A stretch of 64,000 nt of DNA from Balneolales bacterium (lineage in GTDB: Bacteria; Bacteroidota; Rhodothermia; Balneolales; Natronogracilivirgulaceae): the NCBI GenBank assembly GCA_007132495.1, contig SLOL01000033.1:1-64000 (forward strand), in the 5' to 3' direction. Positions within the stretch are counted from its first letter, which is position 1. Every line of letters starts with the position of its first letter. Shown one piece after another: positions 29,756-37,703 of this stretch. The position numbers and the translations under genes are program-made. A model generated the notes under the pieces. The model was not told the origin of the DNA and did no database searches. It was given only the letters and a program-made list of their open reading frames with translations.

Positions 29756-30430
29756 ATGGCACCGAAAGAACCCGGACACCGAAACCTCCGAAACAATCTG
29801 AATGACTTCGATCTCAGTGATGACGAGTTCGAAGATTTGCGCTCGGAATACGAATACGAGTACAGCGGTAAACGCAAACCCGGTAAAGCGGCACGTATCG
29901 CTAAAATTGCGGGAATAGTGTTTCTGACACTGGCATCCTTGTTCATCATCCAGCAGTTTTTCTTTCCATACGGTCCGGATATCACCACGATATTGAGATT
30001 TGTTCCGGCCAGTGGAACCATACTTGTAATTCTGATCGGTCTCGGACTGCTGACAAGAGCCCGCAGCAGAAAAAGCCGGAAAGAGAACAGTCATTACACA
30101 CAAGACAGCTATTCACAAGACTCCTGCACACAGGAAAACAAGTCCCGGTCAGATACATCAGAACCCGGTCCGAACCCGGCACATTCCGGCCCCGCCGATG
30201 CTTCGGAGTTTGATTCTTTTGCCTATGCGAATCGGAAACGTTGGTACCGGTCACGAAGAGAGAAGATGATATTCGGAGTTTGCGGAGGCATAGGGGAGCG
30301 TTTTCAGATCGATCCGACGATAATACGCGCCCTGTTCGTACTGGCATTTTTCAGCTATGGTTTCAGCTTATTTATTTATATTGTAATGGCTATTGTGATG
30401 CCGAAAGTGCCTGTACAATCGATGACCTGA
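29756..30430 (+). CDS. PspC-domain membrane protein
   Basis: The 224-residue product has an acidic N-terminus (about 1-40), two transmembrane segments (about 45-68 and 78-98), a hydrophilic Ser/Asp/Glu-rich linker (about 100-155) and a C-terminal PspC domain with REKMIFGVCGGIGERFQIDPT followed by a membrane helix (about 190-218). PspC domains occur in phage-shock and envelope-stress proteins; no pspA or other psp gene is nearby, so a stress role is only inferred. The linker contains short YTQDSYSQDSCTQE-like repeats. It lies between the cyclo-ligase and tmk genes. Confidence 0.82.
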   Translation: MAPKEPGHRNLRNNLNDFDLSDDEFEDLRSEYEYEYSGKRKPGKAARIAKIAGIVFLTLASLFIIQQFFFPYGPDITTILRFVPASGTILVILIGLGLLTRARSRKSRKENSHYTQDSYSQDSCTQENKSRSDTSEPGPNPAHSGPADASEFDSFAYANRKRWYRSRREKMIFGVCGGIGERFQIDPTIIRALFVLAFFSYGFSLFIYIVMAIVMPKVPVQSMT

Positions 30431-30459
30431 CTCATTAACGCTGAAATTGATATTGTGCC

Positions 30460-31074
30460 GTGCTGATTTCATTTGAAGGAATTGACGGATGCGGGAAATC
30501 GACCCAAATCCGGATGCTGAAAGAGCATTTATCCAATCATGGTTACCATGTGCGAATTTTCCGGGAGCCGGGTGGAACCCCGGTTTCCGAGCAGATCAGA
30601 GAGATACTTCTGAACAGCGGGGAGGATATCCACCCACTGGCCGAAACACTGCTCTTTTCCGCTGCCCGGGCCCAGCTGGTTGCCGCTGAAATCCAGCCCC
30701 TGCTTGCGACCGGAAACGTGGTGATCCTGGACCGGTTTTATGATTCGACAACAGCTTATCAGGGATACGGTCGCGGGGTGATGCCGGTGTATGACATTGA
30801 AAAACTCAATGCCCTGGCAACCTCCGGATTGCAACCTGATATAACATTCTACCTGAAAATTGATCCGGATAAAGCGTATCGGCGGCGCAGAAAAAACGAA
30901 GTGGAGGACCGGATGGAACGTTCGGGCCGGGAGTTTTATCTACGGGTGAGCGAGGGCTTTGACAAGATGGCCGCCCGGATGGAGCGCATGGTGACACTGG
31001 ATGCTTCACAGGATCCGGAGACGATTTTCCACTCATTAATCGCGCATCTCCGCCATAAATTAACGCGATTGTAA
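30460..31074 (+). CDS. tmk: Thymidylate kinase
   Basis: Tmk phosphorylates dTMP to dTDP for DNA synthesis. The 204-residue product has the P-loop FEGIDGCGKSTQ (residues 5-16), the substrate motif DRFYDSTTAYQGYGR near residue 90 and the LID region YRRRRKNEVEDRMER near residue 140. Translation starts at a GTG (position 30460), because the P-loop lies only a few residues in and no ATG is available. The upstream PspC gene ends 29 bases before. The transcript appears to end somewhere in the following 351-bp gap. Confidence 0.95.
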   Translation: MLISFEGIDGCGKSTQIRMLKEHLSNHGYHVRIFREPGGTPVSEQIREILLNSGEDIHPLAETLLFSAARAQLVAAEIQPLLATGNVVILDRFYDSTTAYQGYGRGVMPVYDIEKLNALATSGLQPDITFYLKIDPDKAYRRRRKNEVEDRMERSGREFYLRVSEGFDKMAARMERMVTLDASQDPETIFHSLIAHLRHKLTRL

Positions 31075-31289
31075 CGGATCGGACCCTCTTTTCGGCTCAT
31101 TTTTGATATAATAATACGGTCCGTTGAAGATTTGACCTGCAAAAATCCCAAACAAAAAACCGTGTGACCGGCAGTAACGCCGACACCGGATGCGCACTGA
31201 AGACAGAAAGGAATACCGCTATTGATTGAAAAAAACGCTTTTTTACATTTCTCCTGCTGAAGATTATTCTTTCATATGTAAATTTTCAA

Positions 31290-31319
31290 TTGCTGAATTC
31301 GAGAAATATGCTTATTTTG
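31290..31319 (+). promoter_or_regulatory. Candidate promoter of the SRPBCC gene
   Basis: A TTG at 31290-31292 is followed after 20 bases by TATTTTG at 31313-31319, close to the TTTG / TAnnTTTG pattern of Bacteroidota-type promoters but one base short of the -7 consensus. If used, transcription would begin near 31325, at the start of the hairpin described next. Confidence 0.35.
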
Positions 31320-31322
31320 GGA

Positions 31323-31375
31323 ATATTGTATGAATCTTACCATCTCGGTATTCACACAATATAAATGGTGATACC
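31323..31375 (+). promoter_or_regulatory. Competing hairpins in the leader of the SRPBCC gene
   Basis: ATATTGT (31323-31329), TGAA (31331-31334) and TACC (31338-31341) pair in order with ACAATAT (31356-31362), TTCA (31351-31354) and GGTA (31347-31350), leaving a five-base loop, one mismatch and a three-base bulge. The right arm GGTATTCAC (31347-31355) can instead pair with GTGATACC (31368-31375). The two folds exclude each other, as in regulatory leaders. The element ends 50 bases before the ATG. Its function is unknown. Confidence 0.5.
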
Positions 31376-31425
31376 AGCCACAAATCACACGAACCATTCA
31401 ACTTTAGGAAGTATAAAAGTATATT

Positions 31426-31908
31426 ATGGCGCATCAAAGAATCGAAGTTGACCTGCCTCTTGCCAAAGTTTACGAATTGATGAGTTGTCCGACCGATTTT
31501 CCGAAATTCATCTCCTCTCTGAAGGAAGTGAATAAAATCAATTCGCAAACTTTTGAATATGTAACTGAAATTGGTGGAGAAGAATATCGTTGGACCACCA
31601 ACATCATCGATGATCTGAGGAATACCCGCTTTGCCTGGATCACCATTAATGGCAATCTGAACCAAACCGGAACCATTCGTTTTACACCGCTGAACAATGG
31701 CACCCGGACAAGAGTGGATTTCAGTCTGGATTATCGCACGTTTTTTGGTGAACCTTCCCAGGAAATGGCAAAATTCATCGAAGAGCTTCCGGATCAGCTT
31801 GCCGGGGATTTGGAGAAGTTCAAGAACCTGGCGGAAAGTGGCAACTTCAAGGATGATGAAGAAAAAGAGGAAGCAACTTCCGACAAAAAAGAAGAAGTCA
31901 CAGCCTGA
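31426..31908 (+). CDS. SRPBCC / START-like domain protein
   Basis: The 160-residue product is a small helix-grip (SRPBCC, polyketide cyclase-like) protein. The first strand and helix MAHQRIEVDLPLAKVYELMS, the PTDFPKFISSLKEV segment, the central strands with YRWTTNIIDD and the long C-terminal helix PSQEMAKFIEELPDQLAGDLEKF are typical. The last 25 residues are a charged Lys/Glu tail. Members bind hydrophobic ligands or act in membrane or ubiquinone metabolism; no ligand can be named here. The gene stands alone, with a 351-bp upstream region and a strong terminator 21 bases after its stop. Confidence 0.85.
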   Translation: MAHQRIEVDLPLAKVYELMSCPTDFPKFISSLKEVNKINSQTFEYVTEIGGEEYRWTTNIIDDLRNTRFAWITINGNLNQTGTIRFTPLNNGTRTRVDFSLDYRTFFGEPSQEMAKFIEELPDQLAGDLEKFKNLAESGNFKDDEEKEEATSDKKEEVTA

Positions 31909-31928
31909 TCACTAATACCATGAATCTA

Positions 31929-31957
31929 AAAAGGGGCTATCAAGCCCCTTTTTTTTT
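31929..31957 (+). terminator. Rho-independent terminator after the SRPBCC gene
   Basis: GGGGCT (31933-31938) and AGCCCC (31943-31948) form a six-base stem with the loop ATCA, preceded by an A-run and followed by nine Ts. This is a textbook factor-independent terminator. It ends only 25 bases before the likely aroE start. Confidence 0.93.
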
Positions 31958-31982
31958 GTCGATACCATATGGGAATGCCCGA

Positions 31983-32879
31983 ATGAGAATCACCGAGTTT
32001 CTGAAATCATTCCAAACGCATCGGCCATTTGTTGTGGTTCTCGGGCATCCGGTGGGCCACAGTCTTTCGCCACAGATACATAATCTGGCGGCTCGTCACC
32101 ACAATCTCAATGTCATCTATCATGCCGTGGACTGCCATCCGGATGATTGGGGTTATATTCCCGACCTTCTTGCCCATTCCCATTTTCGGGGAGGCAATGT
32201 CACTATTCCGCTGAAAAAGAAGATCATCGATAATCTGGATGCTATTGATGAATCAGCTCTTGAAATAGGAGCGGTTAATACCATTGTTCCTGAACCAGGC
32301 GGTTCATCCGGTACCCGCCGTTTGTTGAAGGGGTATAATACCGATGCATTTGGATTTATGAAGCCGTTGGAGGGAATATCAGACATTAAAAATGTAACGG
32401 TGCTTGGCTCCGGTGGAGCCTTCAATGCTGTGCGATATGTCTTGAACCGTATCGGTGCCGAAAAGATTTTTTTGATCCGTCGCACCCTCCGTAATGGCAA
32501 AGAGTCCGGGAAAAGAGATTATGGAATTCCAGTTGAAACGCTAACCTATGCTGATATTGAAAAAGCGGTCACCGCATCGGATCTGATCGTGAATACGACA
32601 CCGGTTGGAATGTATCCCGATACTGATGGCAATCCGCTCCCGGAAGCTGTACACGAACACCTAAAGGGGAAAATATGTTATGATATCATATATAACCCAT
32701 TGGTTACCAATTTTTTAAAAGTCGCAAAAGAAAACGGAGCTAAAACCATTGGTGGTCTGGATATGTTTGTTCACCAGGCAGCACGGGCGTTTGAACTTTG
32801 GTTTTCACTTCCCATGCCGGTCGATAAGGTACGGAAGCTTGTTGTTGATACAATCCATTCCGGTAAGCAATCGGAATAA
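31983..32879 (+). CDS. aroE: Shikimate dehydrogenase
   Basis: AroE reduces 3-dehydroshikimate to shikimate with NADPH in the chorismate pathway that feeds tryptophan synthesis. The 298-residue product has the substrate motif GHPVGHSLSPQIHN, NVTIPLKKK with the catalytic lysine, KGYNTDAFGF, the nucleotide loop LGSGGAFNAV, NTTPVGMYPD and the C-terminal GGLDMFVHQAARAFELW. An ATG at 31920 in the same frame would give 21 extra residues encoded by the terminator hairpin, so I reject it and use the ATG at 31983. The gene must have its own promoter inside or after the terminator, or depend on read-through. Confidence 0.93.
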   Translation: MRITEFLKSFQTHRPFVVVLGHPVGHSLSPQIHNLAARHHNLNVIYHAVDCHPDDWGYIPDLLAHSHFRGGNVTIPLKKKIIDNLDAIDESALEIGAVNTIVPEPGGSSGTRRLLKGYNTDAFGFMKPLEGISDIKNVTVLGSGGAFNAVRYVLNRIGAEKIFLIRRTLRNGKESGKRDYGIPVETLTYADIEKAVTASDLIVNTTPVGMYPDTDGNPLPEAVHEHLKGKICYDIIYNPLVTNFLKVAKENGAKTIGGLDMFVHQAARAFELWFSLPMPVDKVRKLVVDTIHSGKQSE

Positions 32880-32890
32880 ACGGTTCCCTT

Positions 32891-33610
32891 ATGTCTGAAA
32901 TATGGTACGAAAATAAAAGTATCCGAGCCGCTTTTCTGACTCGCGAAGCTGAACGGGAGGGATACCGGGTGTGTTCGGTCACTGATTTGCCGGCTCAATA
33001 TGATCTAATGCAAGCACTTGAGCATAATAGGACGGTCCTGTCTGAATTTTTTAACTGGCCGGATCTCCAGCTGAGTATGGGGAAACAGGTCCACGAAACC
33101 CGGGTGTCATATTGTTCGGGGCCCGGAATCCATGATAATACAGATGCGCTGGTAACCGACAAGCCCGGTTTGGCTCTGGCCGTCCTGGTCGCCGATTGTG
33201 CAGCTGTATTGATCGCCGATCCGGTGCACAAAGTGGTCTCCGCTATACATGCAGGTTGGAGAGGAGCTGTGGGAGGAATTCTACCCGGCGCCGTCAGTAC
33301 CATGATGCGGTTCGGTGCCGAACCCGATGTAATGCAGGCCTATATCAGTTCTTGCATATCCCGTGAATCATTTGAGGTGGGCGAGGAGGTTGCAAACCGG
33401 TTTCCCGAAAAGTTCGTGGATCGGACAAAGGAGAAACCGCATGTAGATCTCGGCGCGTTTGTTCAACAGGAACTGCGCAAATCCGGTATTCCTGCTGACA
33501 GTATCATGATGGATGACCGGTGCACTGTCCGACATCCCCGGAGTCTGCACTCGTACCGGAGAGATGGGGAAGTAAGCGGGCGGATGATGGCGGCCATTGC
33601 TTTAACCTGA
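32891..33610 (+). CDS. pgeF: PgeF/YfiH-family laccase-domain protein
   Basis: The 239-residue product belongs to the YfiH / PgeF family, whose members act as purine nucleoside phosphorylases or adenosine deaminases and help peptidoglycan quality control. The metal-site residues are visible in KQVHETRV (His), LVADCAAVL (Cys) and SAIHAGWRGAVGG (His). The N-terminal and C-terminal segments (MMDDRCTVRHPRSLHSYRRDG) are also typical. It begins 11 bases after aroE and probably shares its transcript. The precise activity is inferred. Confidence 0.9.
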   Translation: MSEIWYENKSIRAAFLTREAEREGYRVCSVTDLPAQYDLMQALEHNRTVLSEFFNWPDLQLSMGKQVHETRVSYCSGPGIHDNTDALVTDKPGLALAVLVADCAAVLIADPVHKVVSAIHAGWRGAVGGILPGAVSTMMRFGAEPDVMQAYISSCISRESFEVGEEVANRFPEKFVDRTKEKPHVDLGAFVQQELRKSGIPADSIMMDDRCTVRHPRSLHSYRRDGEVSGRMMAAIALT

Positions 33611-33611
33611 C

Positions 33612-33660
33612 TACAGAATACAGAAGACAGAACCCGGATTACAGAAATCAGAATACAGAG
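33612..33660 (+). repeat. Heptamer tandem repeat before dxr
   Basis: Seven contiguous 7-base units fill the gap between pgeF and dxr: TACAGAA, TACAGAA, GACAGAA, CCCGGAT, TACAGAA, ATCAGAA and TACAGAG. Six of seven fit the consensus TACAGAA with at most two changes; the fourth is degenerate. The last base of the array is the first base of the dxr GTG start codon, so repeat number could alter the dxr ribosome-binding region. Confidence 0.75.
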
Positions 33661-34808
33661 TGAAGAAGCAACAGCTGTTTATACTTGGATCAACCGGTTC
33701 TATCGGAACACAGACACTCGACATTGTTCGGTGCCAGCCCGGTGAGCTTCATATCATCGGTTTGAGTGCGAACAGTAATTGGGTATTGCTGGCTGAGCAG
33801 GTTAACGAATTCAAACCGAAATACGCGGTTATACGTGAAAGTGGCAACTTCAGTGAATTCAAAAAGGCCGTCACCCACCGGGAAACCACATTACTGTGTG
33901 GCGATGAACATGTTGAGGAGCTGATTTGCCTGGATGAGGTTGACACGGTGGTGAACAGTCTTGTCGGATTTTCGGGTTTTCGTCCAACTGCTGCAGCTCT
34001 GGCAAGCGGCAAGAAAGTGGCTCTTGCCAACAAGGAGTCGCTTGTGGTTGGGGGGGCGCTGCTCCAACCTTATCTGAACGGCAATTATGACCGTCTGATT
34101 CCAATCGATTCCGAACACAGCGCCATTTTGCAATGCCTGACCGGAGAAGATATTGCGAATATTAAGAAATTGATCATTACAGCCAGTGGCGGTCCGTTTC
34201 GAACCTGGCCGGTCGAAAAAATCGAAAGGGTGACGGTCCGGGATGCCCTGAGACATCCTAACTGGGAGATGGGGGCAAAAATCACCATCGATTCCGCCAC
34301 CATGATGAACAAGGGGCTGGAGATGATCGAAGCACACTGGCTGTTCGGTCTGCCCATAGAACAGATCGAAGCGGTGGTGCATCCTCAGAGTGTTATCCAT
34401 TCCATGGTATTATTCCGGGATGGATCCATTAAATCACAGATGGGTTTGCCGGACATGCGTCTGCCCATTCAGTATGCATTGTCATATCCTGATCGCTGGA
34501 CGCTCGAATCGAAGCAAATTGACTGGATGCAGCGACAGCAATTAACCTTTGAACCGGTAGACAACCGAAAATTTCCGTGCTTTGATCTGGCTATCGAGGC
34601 TATTAAATCGGGAAATTATGCACCGGCGGTTCTCAACGCTTCAAATGAGGTTGCAGTAGAGCGATTTCTGAATGAAGAAATTTCTTATATTCAGATCTTC
34701 GAGATTGTCGCTAAAAGCATATCTCATATTACAAGTTTCGATACGTTATCAGTGGAGTCGCTGGAAGCGGTCGACCGGGAGGCGCGAGCCTTTGCCCGTA
34801 CCATTTGA
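33660..34808 (+). CDS. dxr: 1-deoxy-D-xylulose 5-phosphate reductoisomerase
   Basis: Dxr makes 2-C-methyl-D-erythritol 4-phosphate, the committed step of the MEP isoprenoid pathway. The 382-residue product has the NADPH loop LGSTGSIGTQTLD (residues 9-21), ALANKESLVVGG, the metal and substrate motif IPIDSEHSAILQCL, TASGGPF, HPNWEMGAKITIDSATMMNKGLE split over about 199-221 and the C-terminal LNASNEVAVE. It starts with GTG, immediately after the heptamer repeat, and is followed by rseP after 17 bases. Confidence 0.96.
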   Translation: MKKQQLFILGSTGSIGTQTLDIVRCQPGELHIIGLSANSNWVLLAEQVNEFKPKYAVIRESGNFSEFKKAVTHRETTLLCGDEHVEELICLDEVDTVVNSLVGFSGFRPTAAALASGKKVALANKESLVVGGALLQPYLNGNYDRLIPIDSEHSAILQCLTGEDIANIKKLIITASGGPFRTWPVEKIERVTVRDALRHPNWEMGAKITIDSATMMNKGLEMIEAHWLFGLPIEQIEAVVHPQSVIHSMVLFRDGSIKSQMGLPDMRLPIQYALSYPDRWTLESKQIDWMQRQQLTFEPVDNRKFPCFDLAIEAIKSGNYAPAVLNASNEVAVERFLNEEISYIQIFEIVAKSISHITSFDTLSVESLEAVDREARAFARTI

Positions 34809-34825
34809 TATAAAACAATGTTTAC

Positions 34826-36178
34826 ATGGAAGTTATACTGGGTATACTGCAGACCATTCTCATTTTCGTCGCAGCGATTTTTATCCTTGTGTTGGTTCAT
34901 GAGCTGGGTCATTTTTTAGCTGCCAAGCTTTTTGGCATGCGTGTTGAACGTTTTTCGATCGGTTTTCCGCCCCGCCTGTTAGGTATAAAAAGGGGGGATA
35001 CCGATTACTGTGTTTCGGCACTGCCTTTGGGAGGATATGTCAAGATTTCGGGCATGGTGGACGAAAGTATGGATGACAGTTTTACGGCGACCGAGCCCAA
35101 ACCGTACGAATATCGCAGTAAACCCGTTTGGCAACGGATGATTGTGATATCGGCAGGGGTCATCTTCAATATGTTTTTGGCATATGCCATTTTTACGGCT
35201 ATTACCTATTCACACGGGGTCAACCAGATACCGGCGGAGAACATCAGCGGGATGTATATACCCGAAAGTTCCACTGCCGCGGAAATCGGTTTTCAGACGG
35301 GTGACCGGCTTGTTGCCGTAAATGACGAAGAGATCGAATTTATTCGCAGAGGTCAGTTCTTTTCGATGAGCGAGATTACCAGTCAAGAACTCAGCTTTAC
35401 TGTTGAAAGGAATGGAGAGATGGTTACAATCATACCACCAACCGATTTTCTCGACCATCTTGCCCGGAACCCGGAATTCATTGAACTGCAGAATACTCTG
35501 CCGAGCCGCGTTGGAAGGGTGGCGGAAGGAACACCGGCAGAAGAGGCGGGTCTGCAACAGGGCGACGAGATCGTTGCAATTGATGGTGAACCGGTCGGTT
35601 ACTGGCTCCAAATGGTCAATAAAATTCAGGCAGGTGGCGATGAAATGGAGTTTAGCATACAGCGCGATGGCCAAACCATGGATGTTACGATACAACCGGA
35701 TCCGGAACGCAGGATTATCGGTATTACCATAGTCGATCCGCAGGAATATTTTGGATATGAAACCATCCATTACGGATTACTGGGATCATTTCGGGAGGGA
35801 GTCCGGCAATCGCATGACACGCTGCGGGGCATTATTAACGGGTTCAGGCAGCTGCTGACCGGTGCCATTTCGGTACGGGAAAATCTCGGAGGACCTGTTG
35901 CCATTGCTTCGGTAACAGCAGAGGTCACTGAACGGGGAGGAGCGCTCGGGTTCTGGAACTTCACGGCTTTTTTAAGTATTACACTCGCGCTGATGAACAT
36001 TCTTCCCATACCGATGCTTGACGGTGGACATCTGATGTTTTTGATTTACGAAGCTGTTACCAGAAGAGAACCATCGGTGAAAGTACGGATGGCGCTGCAA
36101 CAGATCGGATTCATTCTTCTGATCTCCCTGATGGTATTTGTAACATTCAATGATATTCTCCGACACGTAGTCAACTAA
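34826..36178 (+). CDS. rseP: RseP-family site-2 membrane protease
   Basis: RseP is an intramembrane zinc metalloprotease that cuts anti-sigma factors and leftover signal peptides. The 450-residue product has the zinc motif HELGH in a first transmembrane helix (residues about 25-29), the conserved ALPLGGYVKISG loop, one or two PDZ-like domains in the periplasmic middle (about 140-300; GRVAEGTPAEEAGLQQGDEI is clear), and the third zinc-ligand motif PIPMLDGGHL near residue 400, followed by a last helix. It lies between dxr and psd, a common neighbourhood for lipid and isoprenoid genes. Confidence 0.94.
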   Translation: MEVILGILQTILIFVAAIFILVLVHELGHFLAAKLFGMRVERFSIGFPPRLLGIKRGDTDYCVSALPLGGYVKISGMVDESMDDSFTATEPKPYEYRSKPVWQRMIVISAGVIFNMFLAYAIFTAITYSHGVNQIPAENISGMYIPESSTAAEIGFQTGDRLVAVNDEEIEFIRRGQFFSMSEITSQELSFTVERNGEMVTIIPPTDFLDHLARNPEFIELQNTLPSRVGRVAEGTPAEEAGLQQGDEIVAIDGEPVGYWLQMVNKIQAGGDEMEFSIQRDGQTMDVTIQPDPERRIIGITIVDPQEYFGYETIHYGLLGSFREGVRQSHDTLRGIINGFRQLLTGAISVRENLGGPVAIASVTAEVTERGGALGFWNFTAFLSITLALMNILPIPMLDGGHLMFLIYEAVTRREPSVKVRMALQQIGFILLISLMVFVTFNDILRHVVN

Positions 36179-36181
36179 CCC

Positions 36182-36841
36182 ATGAGATTTGCCAAAGACG
36201 GTGTTCCGATCATTATTGCCGTACTGTTTCTTTCGTTGATCATTATCGTTGTCGGATGGATAATGAACAACTCCTTTTCCTACCTTTTGTACCTTGTCGC
36301 TATCGGGATGGGGGGATTTACGCTCTTTTTCTTCCGGGATCCGGAGCGGGTAACACCGCCCCTGGAGGCCGTTATTGCTCCCGCTGACGGTAAAGTGATA
36401 TCTGTGGATACGGTTCGTGAGGATACCTATCTGGGGGAAAGTGCCACACAGGTGAGTATTTTTTTATCACTCTGGGACGTTCATGTCAACCGGTACCCTG
36501 TTTCCGGTGAGGTGGAACATGTATCCTATTTTCCGGGCAAGTATCTGGTGGCCTGGCATCCGAAAGCTTCGGAATTAAACGAACGTGCGGAGTTTGGCAT
36601 AAAACACACTTCGGGTGTTCGACTCTTTTACAGGCAAATAACCGGTTTTGTCGCCCGGCGCATTGTATTTTACACCAAAGTCGGCGACAGGGTTTCTGCA
36701 GGTGAGCGTTTCGGTATGATGAAGTTCGGATCCCGGATGGATGTCCTGGTTCCGGGGAACAGGGAACTCCTGGTTAAAAAAGGGGATCGTACGGTGGCCG
36801 GGGAAACGGTCATTGCGCGTCTGGAGCAGCCGAGTACATAA
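36182..36841 (+). CDS. psd: Phosphatidylserine decarboxylase proenzyme
   Basis: Psd makes phosphatidylethanolamine from phosphatidylserine and works together with the next gene product. The 219-residue product is the short form: two N-terminal membrane segments (about 8-45), FFRDPERVTPP, APADGKV, the WDVHVNRYPVSG segment, and the self-cleavage site in MMKFGSRMDV (cleavage between Gly and Ser gives the pyruvoyl cofactor). It begins three bases after rseP and five bases before pssA, indicating one operon. Confidence 0.94.
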   Translation: MRFAKDGVPIIIAVLFLSLIIIVVGWIMNNSFSYLLYLVAIGMGGFTLFFFRDPERVTPPLEAVIAPADGKVISVDTVREDTYLGESATQVSIFLSLWDVHVNRYPVSGEVEHVSYFPGKYLVAWHPKASELNERAEFGIKHTSGVRLFYRQITGFVARRIVFYTKVGDRVSAGERFGMMKFGSRMDVLVPGNRELLVKKGDRTVAGETVIARLEQPST

Positions 36842-36846
36842 TTGTT

Positions 36847-37647
36847 ATGAACCCTGATAACCGAAAATTACGCCGCCAGCTACGCAACGATCACCTCCGG
36901 AGGAAGTTTAACAAACCGATCCCGAGAACCGTAGTACCCAGTTTTTTCACATTGATGAATCTGTTCTGTGGCTTGATAGCTCTGATGCAGGTATATGAAG
37001 GAAAGCTTGAGTTTGGCGCCTGGCTCATTGTCTTTGCAGCCGTATTCGACATGATGGACGGTTTTATGGCAAGAATTGCCAATGCGAATACGGAATTTGG
37101 CATTGAACTGGATTCATTGAGCGATATCGTCTCTTTTGGTGTGGCCCCGGCCTTTCTCTTATACAGCCACTCGCTGCATGAGATGATGATCATTGGAATC
37201 ATTATTACGGCATTTCCGGCGCTTTGCGGTGCGGTGCGACTTGCCCGGTTCAATGTGGATGCCAGAGTCGAAGACCGGGATTACTTCAAGGGACTTCCCA
37301 TACCGGCCCTTGCCATGATGCTGGTTGCCCTGTTTCTTATTTTTCACCAAAGTCCTGAGTTGTTTGAAAGTTTCAAATACGGATTCAACAGCATTCTGAT
37401 TCCCGTTATCCTGTTGTTGTCGTTGTTGATGGTCAGTACCGTACCATTTGACAAAATCCCACGGTTTAAGAAGGAGCATTTACGCAAAAACCGTGGCAGG
37501 GTCTATCTTTTCCTGTTCTATTTTGTTGCTGTCGTGACTTTACAGGAATACGGACTGATTCTTGTCTTCAGTATATTCATCGCCAAAGGGGTGTTAATGG
37601 CACTGATCCGGTTTTGGAGAGAGATCCACCAGGAGCCGTTATCGTAA
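36847..37647 (+). CDS. pssA: CDP-diacylglycerol--serine O-phosphatidyltransferase
   Basis: PssA makes phosphatidylserine from CDP-diacylglycerol and serine in the inner membrane. The 266-residue product has the full CDP-alcohol phosphatidyltransferase motif, seen in MMDGFMARIANANTEFGIEL followed by DSLSD (residues about 75-100; D-G-x2-A-R-x8-G-x3-D-x3-D), and about seven transmembrane segments. It directly supplies the substrate of the preceding Psd. It ends the plus-strand operon and converges on the PorV/PorQ-like genes. Confidence 0.95.
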   Translation: MNPDNRKLRRQLRNDHLRRKFNKPIPRTVVPSFFTLMNLFCGLIALMQVYEGKLEFGAWLIVFAAVFDMMDGFMARIANANTEFGIELDSLSDIVSFGVAPAFLLYSHSLHEMMIIGIIITAFPALCGAVRLARFNVDARVEDRDYFKGLPIPALAMMLVALFLIFHQSPELFESFKYGFNSILIPVILLLSLLMVSTVPFDKIPRFKKEHLRKNRGRVYLFLFYFVAVVTLQEYGLILVFSIFIAKGVLMALIRFWREIHQEPLS

Positions 37648-37650
37648 AAC

Positions 37651-37669
37651 CGCCTGTTATGGTCAGGCG
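37651..37669. terminator. Terminator-like hairpin between convergent operons
   Basis: CGCCTG (37651-37656) pairs with CAGGCG (37664-37669) around a seven-base loop, in the 56-bp gap between pssA and the opposing PorV-like gene. On the minus strand it is followed by four Ts; on the plus strand there is no T-run. It may end the minus-strand transcript. Confidence 0.4.
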
Positions 37670-37703
37670 ATCCTTATAGCCATCAAAATTCTTGAAGGCC
37701 GGT

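Larger units (their letters stand above)
31075..31425. other. Long intergenic region before the SRPBCC gene
   Basis: This 351-bp stretch holds no convincing gene and no tRNA-like structure. CGGACC near 31085 pairs with GGTCCG near 31122, which may be a weak end signal for the tmk transcript. The right half contains a promoter-like element (31290-31319) and a structured segment (31323-31375), listed separately. An A-run/T-run pair lies near 31228-31246. Confidence 0.5.

Noticed and set aside
31920-31982. In-frame 5' extension of aroE
   Set aside because: It is encoded by the terminator hairpin and T-run of the preceding gene and has no family support.
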